This document shows positions 1 through 10,153 of a stretch of 35,991 nucleotides of DNA, in pieces. The position numbers were made by a program, and so were the translations under genes. How positions within the stretch are numbered: the stretch's first letter is position 1; every line of letters starts with the position of its first letter. The stretch covers positions 1 to 35,991 of the forward strand of contig JAACWH010000053.1 of the NCBI GenBank assembly GCA_009991425.1, read 5' to 3'. Under the pieces are notes generated by a model, which made no database searches, was not told the origin of the DNA, and saw only the letters and a program-made list of their open reading frames with translations. The DNA comes from Leptospira sp. (GTDB taxonomy: Bacteria; Spirochaetota; Leptospiria; Leptospirales; Leptospiraceae).

Positions 1-331
1 CATCTTTGTCTTTTGGTTCAATAATATCTCGGAGCTCTTTACTTGTTAGTTTCCCTGATCCACCCGTTAAGGCTTCATCAAGGGATTCTAATTCATTTAA
101 AATATCATCTTCTGGAATAATGGAAACACGAATGTGAAAGGGCTCAGAGAAAAATAATTTTTTCTTACCACGTTTAATTACTCTGTAGTCTAGTTCGTGG
201 ATTTTACGATTGAAGTATTCAGAGGCAAGTCGAAGACAGTCTTCGATTGTCTCTCCTATAACTTCAACTTCTTCTGTTTCCTTTCTATCTAATTCTTTTA
301 ATTCATCGGAAAGGATTTCTGTAACAGACAT
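1..331 (-). CDS. FapA-like (DUF342) flagellar assembly protein, N-terminal part
   Basis: A partial gene begins with ATG at 331 and runs off the left edge, giving about 110 residues. Residues 15-60 look like a Jag-N/KhpB-type N-terminal module, with a conserved acidic helix ([16 protein letters not shown]) followed by a Lys-rich turn and beta strand ([19 protein letters not shown]). That module is common at the N-terminus of DUF342/FapA proteins. The start lies 6 nt after the fliA stop, with an SD-like AAGGTAG inside the fliA 3' end, so it is probably translated with fliA. In other spirochaetes a DUF342 gene follows fliA in the same operon. The FapA name is therefore an inference from context and the N-terminal module, because the DUF342 core lies outside the window. 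Confidence 0.6.
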   Translation of the reverse strand, partial: MSVTEILSDELKELDRKETEEVEVIGETIEDCLRLASEYFNRKIHELDYRVIKRGKKKLFFSEPFHIRVSIIPEDDILNELESLDEALTGGSGKLTSKELRDIIEPKDKD

Positions 332-337
332 AGTATG

Positions 338-1138
338 CTACCTTTTTGTGATAGCGTTCTTCACCTTGCCGAGTTTAGATCTAAGCCGGGAGACAGCCTT
401 TGTGTGTAATTGAGATATTCTTGATTCAGTAACTTCTAGCACTTCACCAATTTCTTTCAGGGTTAAATCTTCATAATAATAAAGAACAATAACTTTCTTT
501 TCTTTGTCAGGAAGAGTCTTAATTGCTTCTACAATTACATTCTTGATTTCTTCCTTTTCAATGATGTTGTCAGGATTCATATTCATGGGCGACTCTAAAG
601 TCTCCATAAAAGATACCTCATCATTTTCATCACCTAAGAACCAAATATCATTTAGAGAAACCAAAGAAGTTCCAGAAATCTTAGTAAGTAAAGAATTAAA
701 TTCTTCCATAGAGATTCCCATCTCTTTGGCAATCTCTTCGTCTTCTACTTTTTTGCCTTCTTTGTTCTCGAGCATTCCAATAATCTGCTCTAATTGTTTT
801 GCCTTTTGGCGAATAGATCTTGGGATCCAGTCAACAGATCTTAGTTCATCAAAAATAGAACCACGAATCCGAGTCATTGCATATGTTTTAAATTTTATTT
901 CACGAGAGGGGTCAAACTTTTCTATTGCGTCTAACAGACCGAATGCGCCGTAACTAACAAGGTCATCGAACTCTACATTTTGAGGCATTCCGATTGCAAT
1001 TCTTCCAGCTACGTGCTTAACTAGGGGAGAATATTTTTCGACAATATAGCTTCGGATTTCAGGATTTTTATCTACTCGATACTCTTTCCAAAGCTCAAGC
1101 TCATCCCGACTGTTAAATTTTTCCATGATTCTAGACAT
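338..1138 (-). CDS. fliA: RNA polymerase sigma-28 factor FliA/WhiG
   Basis: This encodes the alternative sigma factor for late flagellar and chemotaxis genes, 266 residues long, the usual size. Region 2 (about residues 25-110) holds [15 protein letters not shown], the core-binding [20 protein letters not shown] and the -10-reading segment [19 protein letters not shown]. Region 3 follows. Region 4 near the C-terminus has [19 protein letters not shown] and the helix-turn-helix [22 protein letters not shown] at 1138 has no good SD nearby: the closest, AGAGGAAAG, is about 26 nt upstream. A second ATG at 1126 is also possible. A 95-nt gap separates it from the gene upstream, and no clear promoter is visible there. 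Its position at the end of the export operon is typical for spirochaetes. Confidence 0.95.
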   Translation of the reverse strand: MSRIMEKFNSRDELELWKEYRVDKNPEIRSYIVEKYSPLVKHVAGRIAIGMPQNVEFDDLVSYGAFGLLDAIEKFDPSREIKFKTYAMTRIRGSIFDELRSVDWIPRSIRQKAKQLEQIIGMLENKEGKKVEDEEIAKEMGISMEEFNSLLTKISGTSLVSLNDIWFLGDENDEVSFMETLESPMNMNPDNIIEKEEIKNVIVEAIKTLPDKEKKVIVLYYYEDLTLKEIGEVLEVTESRISQLHTKAVSRLRSKLGKVKNAITKR

Positions 1139-1233
1139 AATGTGAAGCTACTTTATTTATCTTTCCTCTGTAAAAATCGAACGAAAAGAGAAATTAGGAT
1201 AGTATTTTTTTATTTATGTCTTAAAAAAATGAT

Positions 1234-1701
1234 TTACTCATCATCTCGAGCCATCATGGTTCGGATCGCTTCCGCCATGAGTTTTGGCTCATTTTTTATA
1301 GGAATTTTATCAACTACGATGTGATCACCAAATTTTCCAGATTTTGCATTTTGCAGAAGTCTTTCTTTCTCAGAAGCATCCGTATTTCCAGCATCCAAAG
1401 AAAAGCCACCATCAGCACCTTCTCTAAATTCATTTGGATTCATTCCATTTAATTCAGAACTGGAGCTATTTTCACCAAATTCATCATCCATAGAAATTCC
1501 ACCTAAAAATGCTAAAAATTCAGGAACTTTCAATTCTAGAATTTTATGAACCCCAAATCCAAAGATCGCAAAGCTTACAACTGAGGTCATAGATACGAAA
1601 AAAATATACGATACCCTATTCCCAACTAAGAATCCAGCAGTTGTGCTGATTAAAAATGCTAAAATTGCAAATATTGCGATAAAAAGGATTTGTAAGCTCA
1701 A
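1234..1701 (-). CDS. conserved membrane protein of the flagellar operon, unknown function
   Basis: I do not recognise this 155-residue protein by family. Residues 3-27 and 33-55 form two hydrophobic helices separated by a short turn (VGNRVSY). The rest is a hydrophilic tail: a Ser/Asn/Gly-rich linker, then a C-terminal block GKFGDHIVVDKIPIKNEP and LMAEAIRTMMARDDE that looks structured and constrained. The start is TTG at 1701. Its SD, AAAGGTTAA, overlaps the flhG stop, and no ATG occurs before residue 38, so TTG is well supported. It lies 3 nt after flhG and upstream of fliA, so co-transcription is certain in practice. A role at the inner-membrane face of the motor or export gate is inferred only from position and topology. 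Confidence 0.8.
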   Translation of the reverse strand: MSLQILFIAIFAILAFLISTTAGFLVGNRVSYIFFVSMTSVVSFAIFGFGVHKILELKVPEFLAFLGGISMDDEFGENSSSSELNGMNPNEFREGADGGFSLDAGNTDASEKERLLQNAKSGKFGDHIVVDKIPIKNEPKLMAEAIRTMMARDDE

Positions 1702-1704
1702 GAT

Positions 1705-2643
1705 TTAACCTTTATCAGAGATATCGTCGTCTTCTAGCATTCTTTCTTCTAATTCTTTCTCACGGTAGTCAACAAAACTAAAAAATTTCTTAATGAAACC
1801 AGCAAGACCTTCTGTGTCTGAATCTGTATTTTCTGTCTGCAAAAGTGTATGAGTGATACGTGTTAAACAGGCAGCTGCTTTTGATCTTGGACTATTGGTA
1901 ATGTATGGTTTTTGCTCGCGAATGCTTTTTTCCACTTCCTCATCCTGGAAAATAAAACCAAGATTCTCCACTTGGACTTCCAGGAATTGGCCAGAGATAT
2001 CGATTACTCTGTCGGCAACCTTTTTACCTTCAATAGCGGATCTCACTCGGTTCACCATAATTTTTAGATTTTTATCTTTGGTCTGGCTGACAATAGATTT
2101 GATCAATCCATAGGAGTCAGTGATTGCCGTTGGTTCTGGAGTCGTTACAACAATAACCTCATCTGCTGGCATTACCAGCCCAATTACGTTACTAGAAATT
2201 CCAGCACCTGTATCAATGATCATATAATCATAGTTATCAAGGTCTGCAAAACCTTTGATTAAATTATTTCTTTGTGTATCATTTAGATTAGCAAGTTGGG
2301 AATACCCACTGGCTCCTGCAATAATGTCTACACCATCTTGTGTCTGTATAATTATATCTTTAAGGCTTTTATGACCTTTTACAACATGATATAGATTGTA
2401 TTTTGGTATAATTCCAAGTAGTACGTTGATATTCGCAAGGCCCAAGTCCCCATCAAAAATTAAAACTTTATGACCAGCTTTGGCAATCGCAATTGCCAAA
2501 TTTACTGAGAGAGTTGATTTCCCAACTCCTCCTTTTCCTGATGCGATTGCAATAATTTTTGTCATAGGTCTTGCCTGATTTGGAACTAATTTGAGATTTG
2601 TTGTACCTTCCGTCAGTTTCCTAAGATTCGCGGCTTGATCCAT
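1705..2643 (-). CDS. flhG: FlhG (YlxH), MinD-type ATPase regulating flagellar number and placement
   Basis: This is a ParA/MinD-family ATPase of 312 residues. The deviant Walker A is GKGGVGKST at residues 36-44 and is preceded by KIIAIAS. Further motifs are [17 protein letters not shown] and the Walker B-like [18 protein letters not shown]. The N-terminus begins [10 protein letters not shown], which matches the DQAxxLR element known in FlhG proteins to stimulate FlhF GTPase activity, so the partnership with the adjacent flhF appears intact. The C-terminus has a charged, amphipathic stretch (about 270-300) suited to membrane contact, as in MinD-type proteins. ATG at 2643 has a strong SD (AAAGGAAG). 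It is 31 nt downstream of flhF and in the same operon. Confidence 0.95.
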   Translation of the reverse strand: MDQAANLRKLTEGTTNLKLVPNQARPMTKIIAIASGKGGVGKSTLSVNLAIAIAKAGHKVLIFDGDLGLANINVLLGIIPKYNLYHVVKGHKSLKDIIIQTQDGVDIIAGASGYSQLANLNDTQRNNLIKGFADLDNYDYMIIDTGAGISSNVIGLVMPADEVIVVTTPEPTAITDSYGLIKSIVSQTKDKNLKIMVNRVRSAIEGKKVADRVIDISGQFLEVQVENLGFIFQDEEVEKSIREQKPYITNSPRSKAAACLTRITHTLLQTENTDSDTEGLAGFIKKFFSFVDYREKELEERMLEDDDISDKG

Positions 2644-2674
2644 GATTTATCTTCCTTTATATTAGGGAACAGGA

Positions 2675-4096
2675 TCAGTTTTTGGCGGTAAACTCTTCCC
2701 CCGTCATCCCTTTCATTTTTTCAGGAAATACTACACATTCCGCAAGAAGTTTTTTATCCGATGCGATAATATCGAAAGGAACATCTTGTCCCACACTAAA
2801 ATATGCAAATTCCTTATGGTTAGTATCGGCAAGTTCTAGGAAAGAACCTAAATAATCTGTCTCATCAATTTTAGATAAAATGATCCGATTATACCCTAAT
2901 TCTTCATATGCCTTGGACACTTCGACCGCATTCTGTCTGGAAACTGTTGATGAAATCACCAAAATATTCTCTAATTGGTCATTTTCCCCTAATGCGGAAT
3001 AAAATTCTTTCATTTTATATAGAGTTTCTCTATCTTTATGGCTGTATCCTGCTGTGTCGACTAGAACTAACTCTGATCCATCTCTGAGTAAGGCTTCTTT
3101 AAATTTTCGAACATCTTTTACAGAATAAAAAGGAAGATCCATAGTATCTGCATAACGTTTCAATTGTTCCACGGCAGCAATACGGTAGTTGTCAGTAGTA
3201 TAAAGAGAGACTGACTTACCCATGTGCAGGAAATATTTTGCAGCAAGTTTAGCAACAGTAGTCGTCTTACCACTGCCAGTTGGTCCTATGATAAAAACTA
3301 CCTTACGTTTACCCTTTTTAGTTCCGCTTAGTAGATCAGAATCAACCTTGATACGATCTTCCAATACATCAGCAGCCTTTTCCCAAACAGAAGCAATGCG
3401 TCCTTTCTCCAAAGGTGAAAGATGCTGCGCAACTTCTTCCATTAGCTCACTCGCATAAGCTTGGCTCATTCCTTCATTGATAAATTTATTTTTTAATTTA
3501 TCTAATGCCGGAGAAAGTAAGTCTTTATTTTCTGGAACACGATGGATCATTTCCTTTTGAAAAGATAGTCCAATCTCTTGCGACTCTTCTTTTGAGTTCT
3601 GAGATGTTGTTCTATAGTCAGATCTCTTCTCTTGTTCCGCAAAATACATTTCTTCTTCTGCAACCTCGGATATATCTTCCAAGGTTGAGGAAAGTAATTC
3701 TTGAACTTCTCTATCCTCATCATAGTTAAAATCTATATTTGCATGTGCTCTTGTTCTTACTGATTGTAGGGGCTCTGCGGCTACAAGTTTTTTGGATTGG
3801 AACTGAGGAAGATTATCTAAACTTTTCTTAACTACCGGAGAAGAAGGGCTATTTGTTTTTTTCTTTAGAAGTTCTCTTAGATCATTCAATTTTTTCTCTA
3901 CACGTTCTTTGGAAGAGGCTTTCTCAGGAATAGCAACATCGATTTCGTACATTTTGTTCGCAAGAAGTCCCGTTCCAAATAATCCGCCTTCCGTTAGAAC
4001 TCTATGCTCGTATACATGAGCTTCTTGCCCATATTTCATCTTCATTTGCATCAAACAATCTTGAAAATCTTTTCCTTTAATCTTAACATAATCCAT
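2675..4096 (-). CDS. flhF: FlhF, SRP-type GTPase for flagellar positioning
   Basis: This is an SIMIBI GTPase related to Ffh/FtsY that marks the site of flagellar assembly, 473 residues long. An N-terminal basic/amphipathic part begins MDYVKIKGKDFQDCLMQMK. A long low-complexity, acidic and Ser-rich linker (about 80-190) leads to an N domain of helices and then the G domain. G1 is GPTGSGKTTT at 271-280, the SRP-type TTDNYRIAAVEQLKRYA follows, G3 is DTAGY at 347-351, G4 is SKIDETDYLG, and the final motif is YFSVGQDVPFDI. It lies 7 nt after flhA and is followed by its regulator flhG. The linker length is within the variable range for this family. Confidence 0.95.
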   Translation of the reverse strand: MDYVKIKGKDFQDCLMQMKMKYGQEAHVYEHRVLTEGGLFGTGLLANKMYEIDVAIPEKASSKERVEKKLNDLRELLKKKTNSPSSPVVKKSLDNLPQFQSKKLVAAEPLQSVRTRAHANIDFNYDEDREVQELLSSTLEDISEVAEEEMYFAEQEKRSDYRTTSQNSKEESQEIGLSFQKEMIHRVPENKDLLSPALDKLKNKFINEGMSQAYASELMEEVAQHLSPLEKGRIASVWEKAADVLEDRIKVDSDLLSGTKKGKRKVVFIIGPTGSGKTTTVAKLAAKYFLHMGKSVSLYTTDNYRIAAVEQLKRYADTMDLPFYSVKDVRKFKEALLRDGSELVLVDTAGYSHKDRETLYKMKEFYSALGENDQLENILVISSTVSRQNAVEVSKAYEELGYNRIILSKIDETDYLGSFLELADTNHKEFAYFSVGQDVPFDIIASDKKLLAECVVFPEKMKGMTGEEFTAKN

Positions 4097-4103
4097 AAAT
4101 CTT

Positions 4104-6230
4104 TTAAGCGCCTACTCCTGCGCCTTCCTCCTGTTGTTTTTCTGCTTGGCTAATGGTCAACTGACTCACTAATTCTATATTATTGAATGTTTGTATTTCT
4201 TCTATGGCAAGTACTGCGAAATTTCTTGCCGGTAATTCTCTTGATATAAATCCAAATAAAGGCATCCTTAGGTATCGGTTTGTTATAAAAATTGCGAACC
4301 GATTGTTTTCTAAGGCTTTCTTATACTCGACCTGAATGGACTCTATCATCTTACGTCTAAGATCCGTTCCAATTGCAATGACCTTTCCTTCCAATGGATC
4401 ATCTACTAAAGTCTTGGATAATCTTTCTGTTAATCTAGGATCAACACCTATCACGTATAACTTCCCATCGCTGTGAATATATTCATTTACAATCTGTCTT
4501 GAGATAGCCTGTCTTGCAACCTCGGACAAATAGTTCGGATCAGTGGACTTGGAAATATTATTTGCAATGGATTCTAGGATTACAGGAAGACCACGAATTG
4601 GTAGACCTTCTTTTAGCATATTTTGTAAGACCTGCTGGATAATTCCAAGTCTGCCTTCTTTTTCGTAGCCTAATTCTTGGATCAAAGTTGGTTTAGACTT
4701 ACGAACATGCTCAAGTAAAGACTGAGTTTCTTCTCTTCCAAGTAGAGAGGCTGAATAAGTTAAAATTAATTCTTTCAAATGAGTGATGATAACAGTGGAT
4801 GGATCCACTACTGTATAACCTTTCGTTTCTGCTTCACTCTTCAGATCAGGATCTATCCAAAGTGCCTGCATTCCAAAAGTTGGCTCAGTGAATTTGTCAC
4901 CCGGGATAGGATCTTCTACTTGCTTCTGGTTGTCTAAGGCCATGAGTTTATCGGGCTTAATAGAACTTTCCCCAACCACAACACCGTTGATTTTAATGGT
5001 ATAATTATCCTGGGGAATTTCCAAGTTATCCATAATTCGAACAGGCGGTATCACCAAACCATAGTCTGATGCAAATTTTTTACGAGTATTGGCTATCTGT
5101 GAAAGCAGAAGACCTCTATCCTTAACTTCTGCCAAGGGCAAAAGGTTTAGACCAAGTGAAACGACTATGGATTCGGTTCGAATCTCCTCGAGATAATCTT
5201 CTGGTTTTTTTTCAGTTACCTTAGATTCTTCATTTTTCTCTATGAGTTCAACTTGTAACTTAGCTGCTCTCTCCATATAGTATCCAAGATAACCAAAGAA
5301 ACCTCCCAGAACGATAAGAGAGATGAAAGGAAGACCAGGGATCAATGCTGCAAGACCCAAGGCAGCAGCAACTATATAAAGAATTTTTGAATTGGTAAAT
5401 AATTGTTTCTTAAACTCTCCCGTAAAAGATTGAATAGAACTAGAACGTGTTACAATCAGACCAGTTGCAGTTGTAATTAAAAGTGCTGGAATCTGAGAGA
5501 CTAGTCCATCACCTATGGTAAATTTTCCATAGGTTTCAATTGCACTTGCAAAAGACTCACCTCGAATGGAAACTCCAATGATAACTCCACCCAAAAGGTT
5601 AATTCCTGTTATAATGAGTCCAGCTCGAACATCTCCTTGTACGAATTTACTCGCTCCATCCATGGTTCCGTAAAAGTTCACTTCTTGTTCAAGTCTTTTA
5701 CGTTTGGTCATTGCCTGCTGTTCAGTGATGGCACCCGAGTTCTGCTCCATATCGATACCCATTTGTTTCTGAGGTAGACCGTCTAAGGCAAATCTTGCTG
5801 CAACTTCAGAAATTCTTGTAGCACCTTTTGTGATAACAACAATCTGAACAATGATAAGAATGATAAAGATAATAAAACCAACAACATATTTACCAAGTCC
5901 GCCTTCCCCACCGACAACGAAGGTTCCAAAAGCCTCTATCACCTGTGAGTTGACAGCTGCTCCCTTACTCAAAATCTGTCTCGTAGTTGATACGTTAAGT
6001 GCTAGTCTATATAATGTAGTTATCAAAAGTAGAGTTGGGAAAATAGAAAAGTCCATAGCTTCTGCAACACTCAGAGAAGTTAATAAGATTATAATTCCGA
6101 CTCCGATACTTACAATCAAAAGAATATCTAAAATAAATCCAGGCAGAGGAACAATTAACATCATTAATATAGCTAAAGCACCTGTACCGATGATGATATC
6201 TGAGTTAGTATACCATGGCTTTTTTTCCAT
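4104..6230 (-). CDS. flhA: FlhA, flagellar type III export gate protein
   Basis: This 708-residue FHIPEP-family protein forms the nonameric export gate. About eight hydrophobic helices occupy residues 15-320, and the cytosolic substrate- and chaperone-binding domain fills 340-690. The family signature region reads [18 protein letters not shown] then MGIDME, followed by [11 protein letters not shown]. The usual family pattern has Gly after the Pro (LPGKQM), whereas here it is Gln. Other core residues are in place, including [14 protein letters not shown]. The ATG at 6230 follows the flhB stop by 2 nt, and its SD (GGAG) overlaps the flhB stop codon region, so translation is probably coupled. 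The C-terminus is a short Gln/Glu/Gly tail. Confidence 0.97.
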   Translation of the reverse strand: MEKKPWYTNSDIIIGTGALAILMMLIVPLPGFILDILLIVSIGVGIIILLTSLSVAEAMDFSIFPTLLLITTLYRLALNVSTTRQILSKGAAVNSQVIEAFGTFVVGGEGGLGKYVVGFIIFIILIIVQIVVITKGATRISEVAARFALDGLPQKQMGIDMEQNSGAITEQQAMTKRKRLEQEVNFYGTMDGASKFVQGDVRAGLIITGINLLGGVIIGVSIRGESFASAIETYGKFTIGDGLVSQIPALLITTATGLIVTRSSSIQSFTGEFKKQLFTNSKILYIVAAALGLAALIPGLPFISLIVLGGFFGYLGYYMERAAKLQVELIEKNEESKVTEKKPEDYLEEIRTESIVVSLGLNLLPLAEVKDRGLLLSQIANTRKKFASDYGLVIPPVRIMDNLEIPQDNYTIKINGVVVGESSIKPDKLMALDNQKQVEDPIPGDKFTEPTFGMQALWIDPDLKSEAETKGYTVVDPSTVIITHLKELILTYSASLLGREETQSLLEHVRKSKPTLIQELGYEKEGRLGIIQQVLQNMLKEGLPIRGLPVILESIANNISKSTDPNYLSEVARQAISRQIVNEYIHSDGKLYVIGVDPRLTERLSKTLVDDPLEGKVIAIGTDLRRKMIESIQVEYKKALENNRFAIFITNRYLRMPLFGFISRELPARNFAVLAIEEIQTFNNIELVSQLTISQAEKQQEEGAGVGA

Positions 6231-6232
6231 AT

Positions 6233-7399
6233 TTATCTCCTACCTGACATCGATTGGTATTTCCTAAGATTAACAAATACAATAGAAACTGCTTGATAAA
6301 GATTAAAGGGGATTTCTTGGTTCACCTCAACCATCTTATACAATTGTTGGGCGAGCAGTCTATCTTCCACCATAGGAATATTATTCTTACGAGCTATGTC
6401 TTTGATTGTTAATGCGAGTTGGTCTTCCCCTTTTGCAATTACCTTAGGTGCAGCGTCAACTGAAGAATTAAAAGCGAGAGCCACTGCAAAATGAATCGGA
6501 TTGGTAATTACCACATCAGCTTTTGGAACATTCTGTAACATATTGGAGCTTACAATATCACGCATGATTTGTCTTCTTCTTGCGATAAGTGCTCCGTCCC
6601 CGACTTGTTCTTTTATCTCACGTTTTGCTTCACTGGGAGTTTGTTTCAAGTTTTCTTCAAACTCAAACTTTTGGTAATAAAAATCCGCAACTGCGATTAC
6701 AAGTAGGATAATTCCAACTATAGTAAATATCTTAAATCCTGAGAAGGAAATAAGCTCCAAAGCCTGCATAATTCCCATATCGCCTGTTAGCATAATCCTA
6801 AGAAAATCTTGTGATACAATAAAATAGCTAACCCAACCAATGAGGGCAACCTTCATCAAGGACTTACCTAGATTAAATAGAGTTTGTCTAGTTGGTAGAA
6901 CTCTTTTAAAATTTGGAGTAAGTCTCTCAAATCGAAATTCCATCGCTCTAGGGGCAAACATCAGACCAACTTGCAAAATATTTCCTAATACTGCAAAAAC
7001 AAAGGTAACACCAAGTAGGGGAGCAAGCATAGTAAAAATATCCCAGGAGGCTTCTTTTAGCAAAATTGTAAAGCTCTCTGAATTGAATTCGCCAGGATCT
7101 CTAGCAAAGTGCAGATACTTTCTCATAAATAAGGCGGATTTTCTAATAAAGAATTCACCCATAATATAAAGCAGAACAGTAGCTGCCAACAAAACAACCG
7201 CCGAACTTAGTTCAGGTGACTTTGGAACATTACCTTTTTCCCTTTCGTCTCTTCGCTTACGTTCTGATGGAGGCTCAGTTCTTCCCTCATCTTCCGCAGC
7301 AAATAATTGAAGATTGATCCGAAAGTCATCGATGATTGACCATTCAGCTGTTCCAAAATAAACCCAGTCTTTATCAGTTATAAGGTTCAATTCGGCCAA
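6233..7399 (-). CDS. flhB: FlhB, flagellar export switch protein, with NPIH motif
   Basis: FlhB switches export from rod/hook to filament substrates. The N-terminal part has the family mark [21 protein letters not shown] and then four hydrophobic helices (about 63-82, 122-148, 180-200, 218-240). The cytosolic domain follows, with the linker [20 protein letters not shown]. The autocleavage loop, normally NPTH, is N300-P301-I302-H303 (bases 6491-6502), an unusual Thr-to-Ile change. Asn, Pro and His are kept. No in-frame ATG exists near the N-terminus. The frame starts with TTG at 7399 inside the fliR 3' end, or with TTG at 7390 overlapping the fliR stop and better spaced from GGGG. Either gives an N-terminal extension of about 30 residues. 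Confidence 0.95.
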   Translation of the reverse strand: MAELNLITDKDWVYFGTAEWSIIDDFRINLQLFAAEDEGRTEPPSERKRRDEREKGNVPKSPELSSAVVLLAATVLLYIMGEFFIRKSALFMRKYLHFARDPGEFNSESFTILLKEASWDIFTMLAPLLGVTFVFAVLGNILQVGLMFAPRAMEFRFERLTPNFKRVLPTRQTLFNLGKSLMKVALIGWVSYFIVSQDFLRIMLTGDMGIMQALELISFSGFKIFTIVGIILLVIAVADFYYQKFEFEENLKQTPSEAKREIKEQVGDGALIARRRQIMRDIVSSNMLQNVPKADVVITNPIHFAVALAFNSSVDAAPKVIAKGEDQLALTIKDIARKNNIPMVEDRLLAQQLYKMVEVNQEIPFNLYQAVSIVFVNLRKYQSMSGRR

Positions 7400-8166
7400 C
7401 CCCGATACAATTCATCTATCTTATCAAAGGAAACCATAAATGCAGATTCCATTTGGGCAACTATGAAAGATGTAATAGAAATAAGTACAATCAGTCCGAT
7501 TAAAACTTTAATTGGGAAGCTTAACTGTAAAATGTTGAGTTGGGGAGCAGCCTTTCCCATTAATGCTTCAGCAATAGTAACTAAAAATAAAATTCCTAGA
7601 ACAGGTAAGCTAATTTTGAAAGCTACAACAAACATAGCACCGATTGCATGTTCCAGAGATTTATAGATTCCTTGGTTGGTCTCTGGATTGAAATTTAAAA
7701 TACGAATTTTCTCAAAAGAATAAGCAAGACTCTTGATCATCATGCGATGCGCGCCCATAGATAAAAAAACTAGAATTGCCATTAGATTCTTTAAGGAAGA
7801 AATCACTGGTAGAGAAACTTGAGTCATTGGATCTAAGACTTCAGTATAGGCAAAACCTAACTGAACATTGAAAAAATCTCCAGCCATTTGAAAGGCTGCA
7901 AAAAATATTGTAACCATAAAGCCTATTAAAAGACCAATCATGATTTCAGAGATAACCAAAAGTCCATAGGTAAGCATATCTGCTGGAACTACAGGTAAAA
8001 AGCCAGATGATACAGGAAAAAGGATGATAGTTATCAAAAAGGATAAAATCATTCTTAGTGTTACAGGTATTGATTCAGATGAGAAGACAGGAGTAATCAT
8101 AAACAAACCGAGTAGCCTTGCAAACATTAGCATGAAGACCTGAAAGTTATTTACAAAATACTCCAT
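7387..8166 (-). CDS. fliR: FliR, flagellar export gate protein
   Basis: This integral membrane component of the export gate has 259 residues. Its six or more hydrophobic helices begin near the N-terminus ([17 protein letters not shown]). Typical family features are the [22 protein letters not shown] segment, [18 protein letters not shown] and the [18 protein letters not shown] stretch that precedes the last helix. ATG at 8166 follows the fliQ stop by 6 nt. The 3' end overlaps the flhB start by up to 13 nt. Gene order fliP-fliQ-fliR-flhB is the common bacterial order. Confidence 0.96.
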   Translation of the reverse strand: MEYFVNNFQVFMLMFARLLGLFMITPVFSSESIPVTLRMILSFLITIILFPVSSGFLPVVPADMLTYGLLVISEIMIGLLIGFMVTIFFAAFQMAGDFFNVQLGFAYTEVLDPMTQVSLPVISSLKNLMAILVFLSMGAHRMMIKSLAYSFEKIRILNFNPETNQGIYKSLEHAIGAMFVVAFKISLPVLGILFLVTIAEALMGKAAPQLNILQLSFPIKVLIGLIVLISITSFIVAQMESAFMVSFDKIDELYRGWPN

Positions 8167-8172
8167 AAATTG

Positions 8173-8436
8173 TTAAAACTTCTCTATCATAAAAAATATA
8201 TTCTTTGTATAATCGATCATTGTCCTAACCATCCAAGATGCAAAAACTATGATAACTACAAAAATTGCAAATAACTTAGGAACAAAGGCTATAGTCTGCT
8301 CTTGGATAGAAGTTGTTGTCTGAAGAATTCCGATAAACAAACCAACCACTAAGGCCGTTACTAATATAGGCGATGATATTTTAATCGTTATGATTAATGC
8401 ATCACGAATTAGAGAAATAACATCGATCTCTGTCAT
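8173..8436 (-). CDS. fliQ: FliQ, flagellar export gate protein
   Basis: This small protein of 87 residues has two hydrophobic helices (about 14-36 and 48-70) arranged as a hairpin. It shows the family features [18 protein letters not shown] and [15 protein letters not shown] between the helices. Its ATG at 8436 shares bases with the fliP stop in an ATGA overlap. A GGAG ribosome-binding site sits about 7 nt upstream, inside fliP. Translational coupling with fliP is expected. The length and motif match FliQ closely. Confidence 0.97.
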   Translation of the reverse strand: MTEIDVISLIRDALIITIKISSPILVTALVVGLFIGILQTTTSIQEQTIAFVPKLFAIFVVIIVFASWMVRTMIDYTKNIFFMIEKF

Positions 8437-9368
8437 TTATAACTCCTAACCAATTCATAAACGAGCAGATTCCAGCCATCGATTAGTATAAACAAAATTA
8501 TCTTAAAAGGTAAACTCACCATCACAGGGGGAAGCATCATTAAGCCCATAGAGAGAAGAGAAGCCGCTACGACTAAATCAATAACAATAAACGGTATAAA
8601 TATATAGATGCCAATGATAAAGGCTTTCTTGATTTCACTTAGCATAAAAGCAGGAACGATTACGTAGGAAGGAACATCCTCGTAAGACTTTACGTTTTTT
8701 ACCTTACCTAATTTTAAGAATAAAGCTACATCCTTAGTGCCAGCAGCTCCGATTTGTCGTATCATAAAACCACGAAGAGGAACCATAGTCTTATCGAAAA
8801 AGGTATTTGTATCGATCTTGCCTTCCATAAAAGGCTGCAGGCTTGTTTGATTGATCTCACCCAAGGTAGGCGCCATGATAAAAAATGTCATAAAAAGAGC
8901 AAGCCCCATCATTACTTGATTAGGTGGCAAATTCTGCAAAGAAAGTGCTCGTCTAACGAAATCTAGGACAATGACTATTTTCGTAAAAGATGTAACAGAC
9001 ATTACAATAGCAGGTGCTAGAGAAAGTATGGTAACCAAAAATAAGACCATCAAGGAGAGCGAAGTTTCTCTTGGAGTCTTAGCCTCGTTCACATTAAAAT
9101 TTAAATTTGGAATGGGGATTCTTGAATTGGAAGTCGACTGAGCGTGTATACTTGAACCCAGGCTAAATCCACTCTGCTCCATTACAGAATCAACAACAGG
9201 GCTGAATAAAAACAACAACAGAAGAATACTAATTAGCCTTCCTACCGACTTAATGTTCAACATAACTGAATTATGTCCCATTGAATATCGAAAGAAAAGA
9301 ACAGATCTCGTTTTATTTAGAAAATACCAAAAGGATTTAATTTCATTAGAAAAATTGATAGATCTCAT
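8433..9368 (-). CDS. fliP: FliP, flagellar export gate protein
   Basis: This 311-residue export gate subunit has the family features [19 protein letters not shown] then [20 protein letters not shown], the RGFMIRQ region and the C-terminal [20 protein letters not shown]. The chosen start is ATG at 9368 because it overlaps the fliO stop (ATGA) and has an excellent GGGGGAA ribosome-binding site. That start puts about 36 residues ahead of a second Met (residue 37) which would begin a conventional cleavable signal peptide ([18 protein letters not shown]). No SD precedes that Met. The longer N-terminus is thus real at the nucleotide level but could be processed away. The mature part begins near SIHAQ. 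Confidence 0.95.
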   Translation of the reverse strand: MRSINFSNEIKSFWYFLNKTRSVLFFRYSMGHNSVMLNIKSVGRLISILLLLFLFSPVVDSVMEQSGFSLGSSIHAQSTSNSRIPIPNLNFNVNEAKTPRETSLSLMVLFLVTILSLAPAIVMSVTSFTKIVIVLDFVRRALSLQNLPPNQVMMGLALFMTFFIMAPTLGEINQTSLQPFMEGKIDTNTFFDKTMVPLRGFMIRQIGAAGTKDVALFLKLGKVKNVKSYEDVPSYVIVPAFMLSEIKKAFIIGIYIFIPFIVIDLVVAASLLSMGLMMLPPVMVSLPFKIILFILIDGWNLLVYELVRSYK

Positions 9369-10153
9369 AATTTTCCCCCAGAAAAACCAGGATCCATTCC
9401 CAAGTCTTTATTACTTTCCTTTAACTTTTCTAAGGTGCGTTTATGCTTTTGTTCCAAGGCTTCCATTTCTGCATCATCTATGAATTTTGCTTCAGACTGG
9501 TTGGAATCCAATCGAGTTGTCAAAGATTTCGGAGAAAGATCTTTTAGAGATTCAAGAAGGGTAACCATAAAGTTATCCTGACTAGGTTCAAATTCTTGTT
9601 TTAATTTTAAAATACGATTTTTATCTTCTAAAGAAGTAATTTCTGTTATATAATTCACTCCAGAGTCTGCCACTCCTAATACAAGAAGCTTACCTGCAAC
9701 ATCAACAATTTGAATTTGTTTATTAGGTGCAATGGGCAGACTAGAAAGAACAGACATAACTCCCTTCACAGGGAATCTAGAATCCCGAGTTCTAGTCATA
9801 ACTCTCAGAACAAACATCATGACGGCTGTTAAGCCACCAAATACTAAAATCACTTTAACAAGAAGCCAAGCAGTAGATGAAGAATCATCCGAATCTGAAT
9901 AACGATCTTGTATTAAGTTTGAATTTGAATCGGAAGCCTCAGACCCATCTTTCTCAGATTGTGAAGATTGATTAGATTCTTTTGTTGCTGAGCTAGAACC
10001 AGATGATTTTGTATCGGATTTTTTAGCATTTTCTGAAGGACTAACACCTAACTCTTTCTGAAGAAGGGAATCTAAATCTTCTGATTTCTCTTGAGAATAC
10101 AGAGAACCCCATGTAAGCGCTAGGATTACAATAGGAATGAGTGCCCTCTTCAT
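9365..10153 (-). CDS. fliO: FliO, flagellar export apparatus accessory protein
   Basis: This 262-residue protein has a signal-peptide-like start ([20 protein letters not shown]), then a long Ser/Lys/Glu-rich low-complexity periplasmic part (about 21-92). A single membrane helix follows (residues 94-117, [20 protein letters not shown]), and then the small FliO/MopB-type cytosolic domain with [27 protein letters not shown] split by normal family spacing. The C-terminus is charged and helical. It stabilises FliP during gate assembly in characterised bacteria. The start ATG overlaps the fliY stop by one base (TAATG) with SD AAAGGA, and the stop overlaps fliP (ATGA). Confidence 0.9.
   Translation of the reverse strand: MKRALIPIVILALTWGSLYSQEKSEDLDSLLQKELGVSPSENAKKSDTKSSGSSSATKESNQSSQSEKDGSEASDSNSNLIQDRYSDSDDSSSTAWLLVKVILVFGGLTAVMMFVLRVMTRTRDSRFPVKGVMSVLSSLPIAPNKQIQIVDVAGKLLVLGVADSGVNYITEITSLEDKNRILKLKQEFEPSQDNFMVTLLESLKDLSPKSLTTRLDSNQSEAKFIDDAEMEALEQKHKRTLEKLKESNKDLGMDPGFSGGKL

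Noticed and set aside
504..953. 149-residue plus-strand frame opposite fliA
   Set aside because: Antisense shadow of the conserved sigma factor. No SD and no family pattern.
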